Assembly: GCA_026874595.1 (NCBI GenBank)
Contig: CM049318.1
Span: 46,480,456-46,544,455, forward strand
DNA from: Sipunculus nudus
Lineage: Eukaryota > Annelida > Sipuncula > Golfingiida > Sipunculidae
Length of the DNA: 64,000 nt
Direction: 5' to 3'
Each line of letters starts with the position of its first letter. Within the stretch, counting starts at the first letter, position 1. The translations under genes were made by a program, and so were the position numbers. Shown here piece by piece: positions 11,950 through 23,320 of the stretch. The notes under the pieces are model-generated. The model was given only the letters and a program-made list of their open reading frames with translations. It was not told the origin of the DNA and made no database searches.

Positions 11950-13435
11950 ATACTTTTTTTCTCCATTCTTACACTGATTCTGTTTTATATCTTCGTCTCA
12001 CTCCTCCTCTGTCTTTTTTTTCTCTTTTGTTTGCTCTTCGTCTTGTTTTTGTGCACTTTCTTCCTCTTCTCCTCATCCTTCCCTTTCTTCTTCGTGATCT
12101 TCTTCTACTTTTACCTTTTCTACTTCCTCTCCTTCTCCTTCCTTTTCATCTTGTTCTTAATCTCATATTTGTTGATTTTTATCTGATTCTTCCCGTCTCA
12201 ATCTTACTCTTCTTCTTATTCCTCTGCCTGTTCTTCTCATACTCCTCTTTTCATCTTGTCTTCTTCTTTTATTTCTTCTTCTTTTTCCCCTTTCGTCTAA
12301 ATCTTCTTATTCTCCTCCCTTTACTCTTGCTCGTGTTCTCATACTTCCTGTTGTTCCCCTTCTTCTTTTTCTTATTCTTCCTAGACTTTTCTTCACTCTA
12401 CTTCTTCTGTTTCACCTAATAACTCTTCTTATTGTTCTGCTGCTTGCTCGTCTTTTCAATACCCTTATTCTTCTCCCCCTTCTTTTGGCACTAATCTTAC
12501 TCTTTTTCTTGTTCTACTTTTTCTTCTTCCTGCTCTTACTGTTCTTTTTTTTTCTTAATGTGCTATTTATTTCTTTATTTTCTACTTCTTATTCAGTTTC
12601 TCATCCTTTTTTTTCTTTTCCCAACTTTCCTTATTATTCTTTAAAATCTTCTTTGAATTTAACTCATGCATCCTCTTGCTCTTTTTTTTTATTTCTACCT
12701 CATCTTCTTCTCTCTCTTGTTCTTATTTTCATTTCTCCTCAGGCTTCTTCGTCTTCTTAATCTTCTCACTTTTCTTCTCTTACCTCTTTCCCTTCCTTCT
12801 CTGCTGCGTTACTTCTTCTGCTTCTGCTTATTATTATTTTCTGCTTTTTTCTTATTTTCCTTTAATAATTTTCTTCTTCTTTCTTTTATTATTGGTCTCC
12901 TGCAGCATGTCCTTATTCTTGTTCTTTAAACTACTTCATAGTCTTTTACTTTTGCTTCCTTTTTCTTCTTTCCTACTTTTTTTCTCGTTGTTTCTACTTC
13001 CTCTACTACTAGACCTTACTCCTGTTCTCCTTGCCATTCGTCTTCTTTTTCGTCTTCATGCATTTCTTCTTACATTTCCTGTCCTCTTTACTGTTACCCT
13101 TACTCTTAACTGTTACCTATATATCTTAATATTCTTTTTTCTTGACTTTTTTATTTTAATTCTCTTCTAAGTATAAGTTCTGTTACACTTATTTTATTTC
13201 TTGCCCTTTCCGCATCTATTTTTCTTCTTGCCCTTTCCGCATCCTTCTACTTCTGACATTTTGTCTCCTTTATCTTAACACTCTGCTTTATCATCGTCAT
13301 CTTTTTTACTTTTTTTTATTCCTCCTACTCTTCTTCTCCTTTTTTTCTTTCGCTTCTATCTTGACCTACCTCGTTCTTCTTGTGAATCTTCTTTCCTTTC
13401 TTCTACTTTTTCTGTGACTCTTCTTCCCCTATATT
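11950..13435. repeat. Pyrimidine-rich tract, TTC/CTT type
   Basis: About 1.5 kb in which the plus strand is almost entirely C and T, built from TTCTTC, CTTCTC and similar words, with only scattered purines. It produces long Leu/Phe/Ser-rich frames that mean nothing. Mirror-like purine/pyrimidine DNA of this kind can form triplex (H-DNA). Its purine counterpart lies in the other arm. Confidence 0.9.
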
Positions 13436-13489
13436 TATTTATATATATATATTGAGGAATTGTCACAACATTCTTTGAAATAATTCTCC

Positions 13490-13952
13490 ATTTTTTAGCT
13501 CAGCTGACTGTAAGGCATGGGAATGGCGCTTTGTCCGTTGTCCGTCCGGCCGTCTGTTAGCAAGGCACAAATTGTAACTGCTGGCCCTAGAAAACTTCTA
13601 AGTAAATACCCACGGAGGTCAATAAAAATCTCCTTTGAAACCTGAAATTAGGTAAACTCCCCCCCCCCCCCCCCCCCTCCCGTATAATTTGATACAAACC
13701 TCCAATATCTTGATAAATAAGGCATGGATTGTCATGAATCTTGCCTTAAATATTGACCATGACCATGTTTTGTCAGTTCCCAAAAAAGGTGGTGGCGCCA
13801 CCTGTATTTTTTGTAATTTTACGAATATTTTTTTCTATTTTTATACAATAAAATGACAACAATCATGTCAATTTCCCAGCTGTGATTACATCTAGTGTCC
13901 CAAAGTCTGGTGTGTTTATTGATCATAAGTGGATGCCCTATAGTAATCACCC

Positions 13953-14003
<51 letters not shown>

Positions 14004-14360
14004 TTGTCTGTCTGTCTTACTGACCATCCGTCCTTCCACACAAATTTGTTTCCAGATGATAACTCTGATTGGATTAACACATGAATTACAAACTAGACTT
14101 CAATATGGCCCACCACTAAAACAAGAACCTATATGACTTTTGGGAACTGAAGTCAAAGGTCAAGGTCACTGGACTTACTTATTTAAAAAGATTATGGCTG
14201 CATCTTAAACCTTCCATCTTGCACATTCAGCTGTCTTGCCATTTTAGGGAGAGCATAAATGAATTTTTAGTCACAAGGTCAAAGGTCAAGGTCACAGGGG
14301 CAATCTGTTCACAAATCAGTTTCCAGATGATAAAATTAAGTAGGTTTAAATGAAATGAAT
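13490..14360. repeat. Dispersed repeat with (CTGT)n and AAGGTCAAGGTCAC
   Basis: Begins with TTTAGCTCAGCTGACTG and a GTCCGTTGTCCGTCCGGCCG stretch. It holds a poly-C run at 13659-13677, a (CTGT)n microsatellite at about 13951-14018, and two copies of GTCAAAGGTCAAGGTCAC-type sequence (14152 and 14278). Such words recur widely in mollusc intergenic DNA as I remember it. It lies in the loop of the foldback element. No coding potential. Confidence 0.55.
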
Positions 14361-15556
14361 GTGTGAGATTTGAAGTAATAATATATGTGGCCTGGTAATT
14401 CTAGCCGCCTCTTTACTTGACTTGACGGTGGTTTAAATAGGATTTTTTTTTCAGAACAGGTCCTTGATGTATACAGCATATTTAAATGCAATCCATAACT
14501 TTTAACGGAAGACATATGCAGCGCAAAGCTTCCCTACATAAATTTATAATTGCAGATATACTTTATTTCCATGTAGGTTATTAATCAACAGGCAAGTATA
14601 TGATGCACTAATGACACCACGTATTCACCTGAGTTTCACAATATGCGAGTCAATGTGATGCAATTTTGTATCCCAAGATGGTCCCTCAACAGTTCCTCCT
14701 TATCATGGCATATACGGCTGATTTCAAATTGTAAGGAAACCAAAGCCCGGTAGGCAGTTCAAATAAATACTTGAGACAAAAACAAAGAATAAATTAACCC
14801 ATATTAATTTTAACATTCGAAACCCCACCTCATTTAACGCAAACATTTAAAATTTAAATGATCAGATTTAGATTAAATAAATTATGCTAAGAAGCAATAT
14901 TAATGAAAATATACCTCATCATCGGTATCGCGGGCGCATACTATTTTTTTAAATAGCTAAAAGACATGTAAGCTATAGAGATACGGCCGCCTTATTCAAA
15001 AGTTGGCATAATAATGTAACAAATTGGGTAATGTTGCACATTTTTCATTGGTCGAGCAGAGTATGAAGGTAAAGCTGCTCACAAAACAACAATTTAATTA
15101 TGCAAAAACAGAAAAATGTCCATAAATCTGTAAATAATTTGGATGCAATACCATAAGCGGGCTGTTATTCTCTGATGCAGTTCCATCTAGAAGGAAACCT
15201 TTTTTTTTCTTTTAAATAGGCATCAGTTAACTTGCATTTTTTCTGTATTTATAGGTTTGGATTAGAAAACCTTAAATTAACATTTGCTGGAAAAAATCTC
15301 TGAATATATAAAAACTCCTTTTATAAAAAGAGGGAAATGTTTTTGACTAACACAAACGTGTGTATATTTATGTGTTATGTATAGAATAATTAGCAATATT
15401 CTATTTAATTTTTATTACACTGAAAGTGTTACGAATACATAAATAATGTTTGTACAGTGACACACAGCTATAATAACCAGTTTGAAGAAACAAAATAAAC
15501 TGTTTCTCTTGTTCAGTTTTCTATATAATCATAGTTACAGTAAGACTATATCTTTT
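14361..15556. other. Foldback loop, unique AT-rich sequence
   Basis: About 1.2 kb with no supported gene. Many stop codons in all frames, no splice-bounded exon and no transposase-like motif. AT-rich throughout. Confidence 0.5.
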
Positions 15557-15569
15557 GGCATAATATTAA

Positions 15570-15879
15570 TATTATTATTAAGAAGTTAAAGATTGCGCTT
15601 TAGCTGCCTGGATGGAGTATTCGGAGGCTTCTCCATCCGCGAGCTTCCTCAGCAACGTAAAAGATGAATAAAGATAAGAGTCAAGATTGGCGTCCAAATT
15701 TTGTAAGGACGAGAAGAATGATAAAGCTGGGTAGTTCTTAGAGGTGGAAGAAACCGGAGAACCCTGAGAAAAACCACCAACCTTGGACGGGCAACTACAA
15801 CCCATTTACTTAGCCTCGCCGGGAATCGAACCCGGGTTGCCAGCGGAGAAGGCCGAGCGTTTAACCACCTGGCTGTCCA
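15570..15879 (-). mobile_element. tRNA-derived SINE with target duplication
   Basis: On the minus strand the element starts with a tRNA-like head: a box A-like CAGCCAGGTGGTTAAACGC and a perfect box B, GGTTCGATTCC, in GGGTTCGATTCCCGG. The body follows (GGTTTTTCTCAGGGTTCTCC, then GGTTTCTTCCACC), ending in a short (TAA)n tail. The 13-bp sequence GGCATAATATTAA stands at 15557-15569 and again at 15880-15892, an exact target-site duplication. RNA polymerase III would transcribe it from the internal boxes, and a LINE enzyme would move it. The intact duplication suggests a fairly recent insertion. Confidence 0.9.
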
Positions 15880-15899
15880 GGCATAATATTAACAAGAAT

Positions 15900-18057
15900 G
15901 ACAATTTTTAAAAAAAGAAATTAATAATAATAAGAAGAAGAAGAATAGGTATAATAAGAATAATAAGATGATGGTGATGATAATGAGGAAGGAAGAGAAT
16001 ACGAATAAGAAGGATAATTATAAAAAGAATAAAAGTAAGCGAGAAAAGATGACTAAAAAGAAGAGTAATGAATGAGAGAAGAAGAGGAAAAAGGCGAAGC
16101 AGAGGTTGTAGAAGAAGAGAAAGAAAAAAGGAAGAACAAGAAAAATAAGGAGGAGACAAAGAAAAGAAGAAGAGGAATGGGAAGAAAAGAAAGAAAAAAG
16201 GAAGAACAAGGATAACGGGAAGATGAAATGAAAAGAGAGCAAGAAGACGCGGAAGGAGAAGAAGAGAAACAAGAAAAGGAACAAGAATAATAGGGACCTA
16301 TGAAATTTACACAATTGGTATAATTTTGCAATTTAACAAAAGGATAAAAATGCCTATAAATATTAAGAAATTATTAATGGTACCGACGCGCTCGTTCAAT
16401 TAATAAAACTATCCATCAATTAGTAAGTGTGTTGACGTTTCTAGTTCCGCTCTATTAATGGTCACCCCAACGGACGGAATGCGGATGAAGGCAGATCGCT
16501 ATAGTTAATATAACTTTCTGTGAGCTTGGGTTATAAAAAGAAGAAGAAGAAGCAGTATACGAAATAAGCAGAATGTGAAGGAGAGGGGATTAACAGAAAG
16601 GAGAAGGAGAAAGTGAACAACAGAAGAGCAAAACGAAAAAAAGAAGCAAAGGGAGAATCGTAAAGAGTAAGAATACGGACAAGAAGAAAGGCAAGCAAAG
16701 AACAAAAAGAAGAAACAGAAGGAAAAAACAAGGGGAGAGAAAAAAGATGAGAAGAGGCAGAGTAGGAAGAAAAAAAGAGTGACAAGAAGAGTAGGTAGAA
16801 TAAGAAGAGGAACAAGAAGGAGGATAAGAAAAATAAGAAAGCATTGAAAAAGAGTTATATGGAAAAGAAGATAAACATGAAGAAAAGAGAGAGCAAGTGC
16901 GTATTAAAATAAGATGGGCACGACGAAGAAGAAGTAAAAGTAGAATAAGAAGAAGCGTTAGATGGAGGACAGAAGAAGGGGAAGAAGATTCAGTACATGA
17001 GAAGAAAAGCAAGACAAAAGAAGGTGAATACAAGGAGAAGAAATTTAAAAGAAGTTAAGGAAGTAGAGCAAGAAGGAGGGCAAATAGGAGAAATTAAAAA
17101 TGAAGGAGTAAAAGAGAAAGACGAAGATGAAAAAGACATGAAGAAAAAGAAGAATGAGAATAGTGAGAAGAAAGAAAAAGAGGCATGCGGATTATAATAA
17201 TAAATGTAAAGAGAAGAGCAAAGAGCGAAGAAGTACAATAGAAGAAGATGAAAAGTGTAAGGATGAGAGCAAGGTGAAGAGACAATGATAAAAAAAAACA
17301 AAGCCATGAGCAAACGGAAGAGAAAAAAGGAAAGAAGAAGGGTGAGAAGAAGAAAAACAGTGAGAGGACAAGGAAGAAGCAGAGTAAGAATGGTGAGAAG
17401 AAAAAAGTCTTCTAATAATCTTTCCTTTTGTGAAAAGGGACCAGTCTCTTCAGATCAAATTATTATTATTCGCATGCATGCAGGGTTTGTATGTGCAAGG
17501 TGTTCTGATGCGACTTGAAGTTTTTTCCAATTTTATCGATTTTAATATGTAATAAATATGAAAAAAATTAATCATTTGAGACATAAAATCATATTAAATG
17601 AAGGTTAATCAACTGTTTGCGTATACAGCAGACAATTAAAAGAAAGGTAGCCCGTATGTTTAGAAGTAAACATCGAATTTTTTTGCTGGGTTCAGTTATT
17701 TTCACGTTTGGCATACACGATGGCTTTAGTTTCACGATTTGGAGGCTAGCTTGAATCGTGATTTCACGAAACATGACAGCAGCACTAACCGTGAAACCAT
17801 TATTTTCCTCGCAAATGGACCCAGAGTCCTGCACAAACCGTGATTTCACAAAACGTTACCAGTGACCAAAACGTGAATTCGTTTTCCTATAATATTTTTT
17901 TCAGGTTTTGTATCTAACGGTTTGGAGATAGCCTTTGACGTTTAGAGGCATATTTTTTCAGGTTTTGTGAAAAATCAAATATGCGACTTTGACATATTTA
18001 AAGGTTTGAAGATATTTATTCACGATTAGTGCAGATTCACGTTTTGACTCCTAACAC
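15900..18057. repeat. Right inverted arm of the foldback element
   Basis: Reverse-complement partner of 10899-13480. From inside out: purine tracts, the conserved block 17450-17660, then the outer block 17695-18057 rich in CACGTTT, AACGGTTTGG and TTTCACGA words. A non-purine stretch at about 16310-16530 interrupts the purine tract; it contains GCAGATCGCTATAG, so it may be a piece of the same dispersed repeat found in the left arm. Confidence 0.75.
15903..17405. repeat. Purine-rich tract, GAA/AAG type
   Basis: Two purine-rich blocks, about 15903-16310 and 16540-17405, made of GAAGAA, AAGGAG and similar words on the plus strand. They are the counterpart of the pyrimidine tract at 11950-13435. 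The long Lys/Glu/Arg frames and the Leu/Phe/Ser frames opposite are low-complexity artefacts. Confidence 0.88.
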
Positions 18058-19081
18058 ACCGTTTATTGTCCATCAATAAGCTGTACAGGATGGCAAATGG
18101 CTCAATGTGGAGTACAGAACGACAAGTAGGTGCCCTGACACAAGGTGCTCACAAAGAAACTGGCACCTATAAAGTCATCTCTCCGAAAAAGGTGGCTGGT
18201 ACCTGAAAGCAAACCAAAAACATTAATATAACATAACTGTCACCTTAGTTGCACCACTTTCGCCCTTCACTTAATTAGCCATAACTTGCCTATAACACTC
18301 AATATACTCATAGTATCATATCAGTGACATTCAATGTACTCATAATGACATAATGACATGGTCTTCAGGCAAGAAAAAAAAATAAAACAACTCAACAATA
18401 CAGAATTACACAGTGACCTAGGTTGTTAACACAGTGCTCTTAATAAGTCGGTCAAACTCCAAAACACTGCTCCCAACAACATCATATTGTGCAAAATTGT
18501 ATACATGTGCTATACAATACCACATATTCTGACCCGATTTGGACATTATACCACCATACTACTCCTTGGGTATAACTTATACAATAATATGATATGGTAT
18601 ATAGTACACATTACAAGAAACTGAGGTGTGGACATAATCGCTATGGCAACCCTAACTGAATGACACAAGTTTACAGATGGTTGGAACATCCATTATTATA
18701 TAAATTATGGGATATGATGATATATAACATACTCTCCCTCTCCTATATATATGCAACTTAATATCTCAAACTGCATTTAATACTTTTGTCTATGAAGAGA
18801 GTTAATCATCACCCACAAGATTCAATACACTGTTGAAATATATAAGGAAATGATACAGTTATATGGTTTTACCATTATACTACATATGTATCAGCATTTC
18901 ATATAACCTGTATTCAGTACTACAATTCATCAAAGTATATACCACAAACCATAAGCCTACCTATGCCACAAGAAGCAGGTTCTCTAGTGGCTTCTTGGCT
19001 CTCTCAGGCCCCGTCACTACAGGAGGTCGTCTCACAATGACATCCACGGTTGACTATGGCCGCCTAAATTATAAACCATCC
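18058..19081. other. No gene seen
   Basis: About 1 kb of AT-rich sequence between the foldback element and the MITE at 19090. Nothing beyond short AT microsatellite-like stretches was recognised. Confidence 0.4.
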
Positions 19082-19089
19082 AAATAATG

Positions 19090-19444
19090 CAGGGGCGTCA
19101 ATATAGGGGGGGATGGGGGGTATATATACCCCCCACTTTTTGGCAAGGGGCGGATGATCAATGTAATCATCCCCCCACTTTTCAGAGAATAATATTATAA
19201 TATTGCAAACGTAATATATCAATAAATAGAATTAAAGACTTTGGATCTATTTACTAAAAAATGTTATATCTATACCTTGCGTAGAATTCACAAAATAACT
19301 TATTTTCCAGAACATTATAATTATTTGAAATATGATTAAGTATGTAAATAATAATAATAATTATATATAGGTATATATATATATAGTTGTTAATGCCACA
19401 CACAGACGCTGAAAAAGGTATATATATATACATGTATATATATA

Positions 19445-19492
<48 letters not shown>

Positions 19493-19532
19493 AAGTCATT
19501 CCCCCACCCTGGAAGAAAAATTGACGCCACTG
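19090..19532. mobile_element. hAT-like MITE with 8-bp target duplication
   Basis: The left end CAGGGGCGTCAAT and the right end ATTGACGCCACTG are imperfect inverted repeats (12 of 13 positions). The element is flanked on both sides by the identical 8-mer AAATAATG (19082-19089 and 19533-19540). An 8-bp duplication and a CAG...CTG terminus are marks of the hAT superfamily. The 443-bp interior has poly-G, GGGGGGTATATATACCCCCC and (TA)n/(GTATA)n stretches and no coding sequence, so it depends on a transposase elsewhere. Confidence 0.9.
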
Positions 19533-19540
19533 AAATAATG

Positions 19541-21487
19541 TCTATGGCCTCTGGAATATCTGATAATCCCCCGACATTAAGCATAAAATAAAACAACTCT
19601 GCCAATAGCAAGTATCATTACTGTCACCCGCGATATAGAGCTTCTCAAATGTTTAGTGTGTTAACAACGGAAAATTTGCATTTCTACGGTGTTAACATAC
19701 AAACATATTAGCAAAACAGTACTGGAAAACATAATTGGAAAAATTCCATGTGCTACAGATATCGTCGGCAAGAACTAGTCTTGTTCTCATTCCAAAATAC
19801 TTCCGAACATTTACGATATTTACCCCACCTGTTATTCAAGTTATGCAAACAATGTAATGTCCTTAATAACAAGATGCTTTGTTGCTAGCATCCTATCATA
19901 ACTTCTAACAAATCGACAAAAGCCCCAATCAAGCCGCAAAACTGTGCGCTGCATCAGCCGATTCGTCTTATCATGCCCGCCATGTGCAAAAATTCAACAC
20001 AATATTTCGCTGCCTATTAAAACATATTAATGCTGCGTTTACTCAATACTTTAATCATCGAACGAATTCTACCATCCTACGGGCTTACTTGACAGAAAAT
20101 AACATTTATTTACCTTCAACCAACACCACAATCGCTGAATTATTTCCAAACAAGGGCTGATGAAACTTTAAACTGCGTTCTTCTCAACAAAGTTTCTCGC
20201 TATTCCACAATGCACTATTACATCGCACCCAGCGATATTTACTCTCAACAAATCTCCACGCAAGAGTAAAAATATGTTCAAATTTTCCTCATACTCTCCA
20301 CGCAATAGTAAAAATAAGCTCAGAAATGTTAATACCCTACACACAACCGTAATAGTTGACAATAGTCCGCCTTTTGTCTTTAATAATAGGTATATCTGAG
20401 CTTAACCCTCCTACATGCACCCCATCCTATCTTTGCAACGCCCCGTGCAAGACTAGATATATATCAATCATCTACATAACCTTACGTAACCCTAATGAAA
20501 ACAAGGTTAACACATTTTGTGATAGAAACCTAAAAAACAGAATTACATGTACCAGGTAAATCTGACATAACAAAAGTCACAAATATTTACAGCACTTGTA
20601 TACTAGAAAAGTGTTTACATTAAAGTAGATCTAGACTCCCTTTTTTTAAAGAAGGAAAAGATGGCGCTCGAGCGCCATAGTTGAGGAAGTCAGGGACCCC
20701 CGCCCTAGGCGCTCCTTCAGCAACGATAAAGATGATATCTAATTGAATTTTTAATTATTATCTATTTACTATTAGGCCCAAAGTTTAGGAGAAAATCAGA
20801 GGAGATAGAGATGAAAATCTAAGGTTTTATTAATAGCTAAGGTCTATAAATACTAAACTGGGTGCAAGGTAAGATCAAGCTGACTTGAAAAGCCTGCTTG
20901 CTCAGTGGATGTGATGTTAGTCTCTTTCTACAAAGGATGTGGTAGGATTATGGTTAGAGGAGAAACGAATTTATTTTTGGCTGTTGTATGCTTGTGGTCA
21001 TTTGTTAAGATCTGTATTGAGTTTATATGTTTTATCCTGTTGTAAGTATTGACGGATTTTTCTATCATGTATTCTTTAATAGTCGGTGTGTTTATGCGTG
21101 CTCTTAGTTCTGATGTTTTAGTAAACTTCTAACTCTTAAGGCTGCTCTGAGGGCTTTATTTTGTTGAACTTCTAGTTTATATAAGTGTGTCTTAGACTTA
21201 GATAAGGATTGAAATGGTATCCCGCAGTAGTGCGTTTACTTCGACGAAGTGGTGTGGAATGAGGATTGTCATCATCTTGCTGTACTTCCGCGGGCACGTC
21301 TACACATCTCTAATTGAGTCAAGTCCTTCGGGTACATCTGCTTGTGAATCCAGCACAAGTAGATCCTCATCATCCTCACATTCCTCTGGCACAACTGGCT
21401 CTTTCATTTCATCTGTCCTGGAATCGCGGGTTGGGCTGTTAGACTGCAGAAAAATCAGCCAATGGGTATCACTTCAGTTCGGCCCTG
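19541..21487. other. No gene seen; small repeats
   Basis: A two-copy direct repeat of CTCCACGCAANAGTAAAAAT stands at about 20253 and 20297. Near 20705-20735 a CTTCAGCAACGATAAAGATG stretch resembles the body of the SINE at 15570-15879 (CTCAGCAACGTAAAAGATG), so a SINE relic may lie here. The 3' LTR expected for the element at 21488-26316 was not identified. Confidence 0.4.
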
Positions 21488-22450
21488 TTAACCCATCGTG
21501 GTTAACCAAATCCGTCTCCGCGAAAAATCTGGTATACGTTCTGTCCTTCCATCTGGTTCAGCACTTTGTACACGGTATTCCATAGGCATCCTGAATCTTC
21601 GCTCTCCCCTGGAATGCTGTTTACCTAAAACTCTTTGTCCAGTATACAACGGTGCATCTCGAGTTTTCTTGTCCTTGAACCTCTTGCGCTGTCCAGCTGC
21701 TTGGTCCAATTTTTTTCTAGCATGTACGTATGCTTCTTCAATCCTCCTTTGATGTAACGAAACCCAATTGGTTGGACTACACTCCTCCTCTGTATCAACA
21801 TCTGGCAAAGATGCAAACACTACTTCGTCCATATGCTCTGTCTAACGACAGGTGGAAGTGTTCGAAGTAAATCGTGCATGGTTTGGTTTAACCTCTCAGT
21901 CTGACCGTTCGCTTCATGTCTGTAGCTAGTGGTGCGCGATTTCTTCACTCCAAACAGCCTACAAAGTTGCTGTACTATCTTTGCCTCAAAATCCCTGCCT
22001 TTATCAGAGTGTTCCCGGAGGGGTGCTCCATGCCGACTAAACCCTTCACTAACACTCTAACTACTGTATCGGCCTTCTAGTCACTGCTACTACTCACTTT
22101 GTAAAAAGTCAGTCAATACAAGGACATTTATTTGCCCATCACTCGCTTTCTCTAACAAGGTGAAATCAATTGAGACTACCTCCAATGGACGGGTTGTTGT
22201 AAGTCGTCCCGTGGGAATCTGCACTTTCACTACCTGAGACACTAAACATCGTTCATATCGGTTGATGTAGTCTCTAAACTCAGTCTCCATATGAGGCCCA
22301 CAGCACTTTTTCTGCACCACGGTAAAAGTTCGCTCTAACCCTTGGTGTCCTTGTTCATCGTGATAACGACACATTATCCTTGCCCTCAAACATTTGGGAA
22401 CAACGATCTGTTAAAGATCTCCTAGTCTTGGATCAGACACAAGTCGGTAT
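21488..22450 (-). pseudogene. Integrase remnant of the gypsy element
   Basis: Fragments in order: the HHCC zinc finger (YHDEQGHQGLERT at 22389-22090, with the second Cys of CxxC replaced: RCLVSQ) and the first core strand (VVSIDFTLLE). Next is HSDKGRDFEAKIVQQLCRLF with the second Asp, and then RHEANGQTERLNQTMHDLL with the catalytic Glu near 21930. A C-terminal stretch (NTVYKVLNQMEGQNVYQIFR) follows at about 21500-21590. At least three frame changes. The DDE residues are visible, but in different frames. Confidence 0.8.
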
Positions 22451-23320
22451 AATGTTCCCTCATTTACTTCGAGACGCTTCCACTGCTTGAGAAGTAGTCG
22501 CTCCTCCTTACTCCGCTGTCTTGTCCATTTCAAGGATGGTTGTACACCTCCTTTTACTTTGTCACTCACTGATGACACTACCGGGTCTTGCCTTTGCGTT
22601 CGAGACCACTCAGACATGGTCAGTGTAGGTAACGTGGTTGCATGCTTCTCCCTAAGTCCCGCAATCACTACACCCAACTCCGCAACTGACCTCTCCCAGC
22701 CATCCCAGGTCTCCTCTAACGCCCCAGCCAACACTTCCAAACCAAACACGGTGGTCTCTGCAGCCGTGGCACATTTATCTGCAAATTCCTCTTGGTCCCA
22801 CGGTCGGTTCTTCACCCTTGACAATCCATCTGCATTTGCGTTATGGTTCCCCGGACGATACTGGCAAGGGCTGATGCCCAGCGCTGTTCAACTGCTGATA
22901 TCTTGCTTTTACTCATGAGGTACGTGAGTGGGTTGTCGCCTGTGTACACCACAAAGAAACTGCCCTGAAGGTTTCACGAAACTTGTCCACAACCGCCCAA
23001 ATAAGTGCCAAAAGTTCCAATTTCATGGAACTTTAATTGTCCATATTTTGTTCAGGTCGTCGTAGGTGCCACCAATTACGTATGCAAAAACTCTCAGATT
23101 GTCATCTTGCCACTGGCTAAGTACAGGGCCTAACCCATTGTGTGACGCATCTGCCTCGATCACAAATGGTTTTATGAAAACTGGGTAGGCTTGGATGGGT
23201 ACCCCCGTGAACGTGTGCTTCAGATCCTGAAACGCTTGCTCTTGTTGCTCCATCCATAGGTCTCCAATCTTCACCTTCTCCCCCGTTTCTGTGCTAACAG
23301 AGTTCCAATCAACTTATGGA
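22451..23320 (-). pseudogene. RNase H and linker remnant of the gypsy element
   Basis: 23274-23023 reads as the RNase H start (WMEQQEQAFQDLKHTF, then FVIEADASHNGLGPVLSQWQ). The end of the domain with the typical NADGLSR motif lies at about 22820-22850. It is followed by an acidic linker (22824-22411, ending YRLVSDPRLGDL) that leads into the integrase zinc finger. Stops interrupt the middle of the domain (22850-23020). Confidence 0.78.

Larger units (their letters stand above)
10899..13480. repeat. Left inverted arm of the foldback element
   Basis: The outer ~350 bp is full of short repeated words such as AAACGTGAA, AAACCGTT and TCACGNTT. A second conserved block (11660-11940) and a long pyrimidine tract follow. 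It is interrupted by an unrelated dispersed repeat at about 11252-11660, which the right arm lacks. Confidence 0.75.
10899..18057. mobile_element. Foldback element with ~2.2-kb inverted arms
   Basis: The left end GTGTTAGG is mirrored by CCTAACAC at the right end. Inside, the match continues in inverted orientation for over 2 kb. Examples: CTGCACTAATC at 10923 mirrors GATTAGTGCAG at 18024; AAGCTAGCCTCCAAATCGTG at 11203 mirrors its complement at 17731; CTGCTGTATACGCAAACAGT at 11723 mirrors 17613; and CCCTGCATGCATG mirrors 17472. The arms end in a pyrimidine tract on the left and its purine counterpart on the right. Subtracting a ~410-bp insertion from the left arm gives ~2.17 kb against ~2.16 kb on the right. 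No transposase reading frame was seen in the loop, so this is non-autonomous. A clear target duplication was not found. Confidence 0.75.

Noticed and set aside
12027-13170. Long hydrophobic frames looking like multi-pass membrane proteins
   Set aside because: They come from a pyrimidine tract, which translates to Leu, Phe and Ser in any frame. The purine arm gives the mirror result.
15808-15880. A tRNA gene on the minus strand
   Set aside because: Box A and box B are good, but the sequence continues into a SINE body and tail with a 13-bp target duplication, so it is the head of a SINE.
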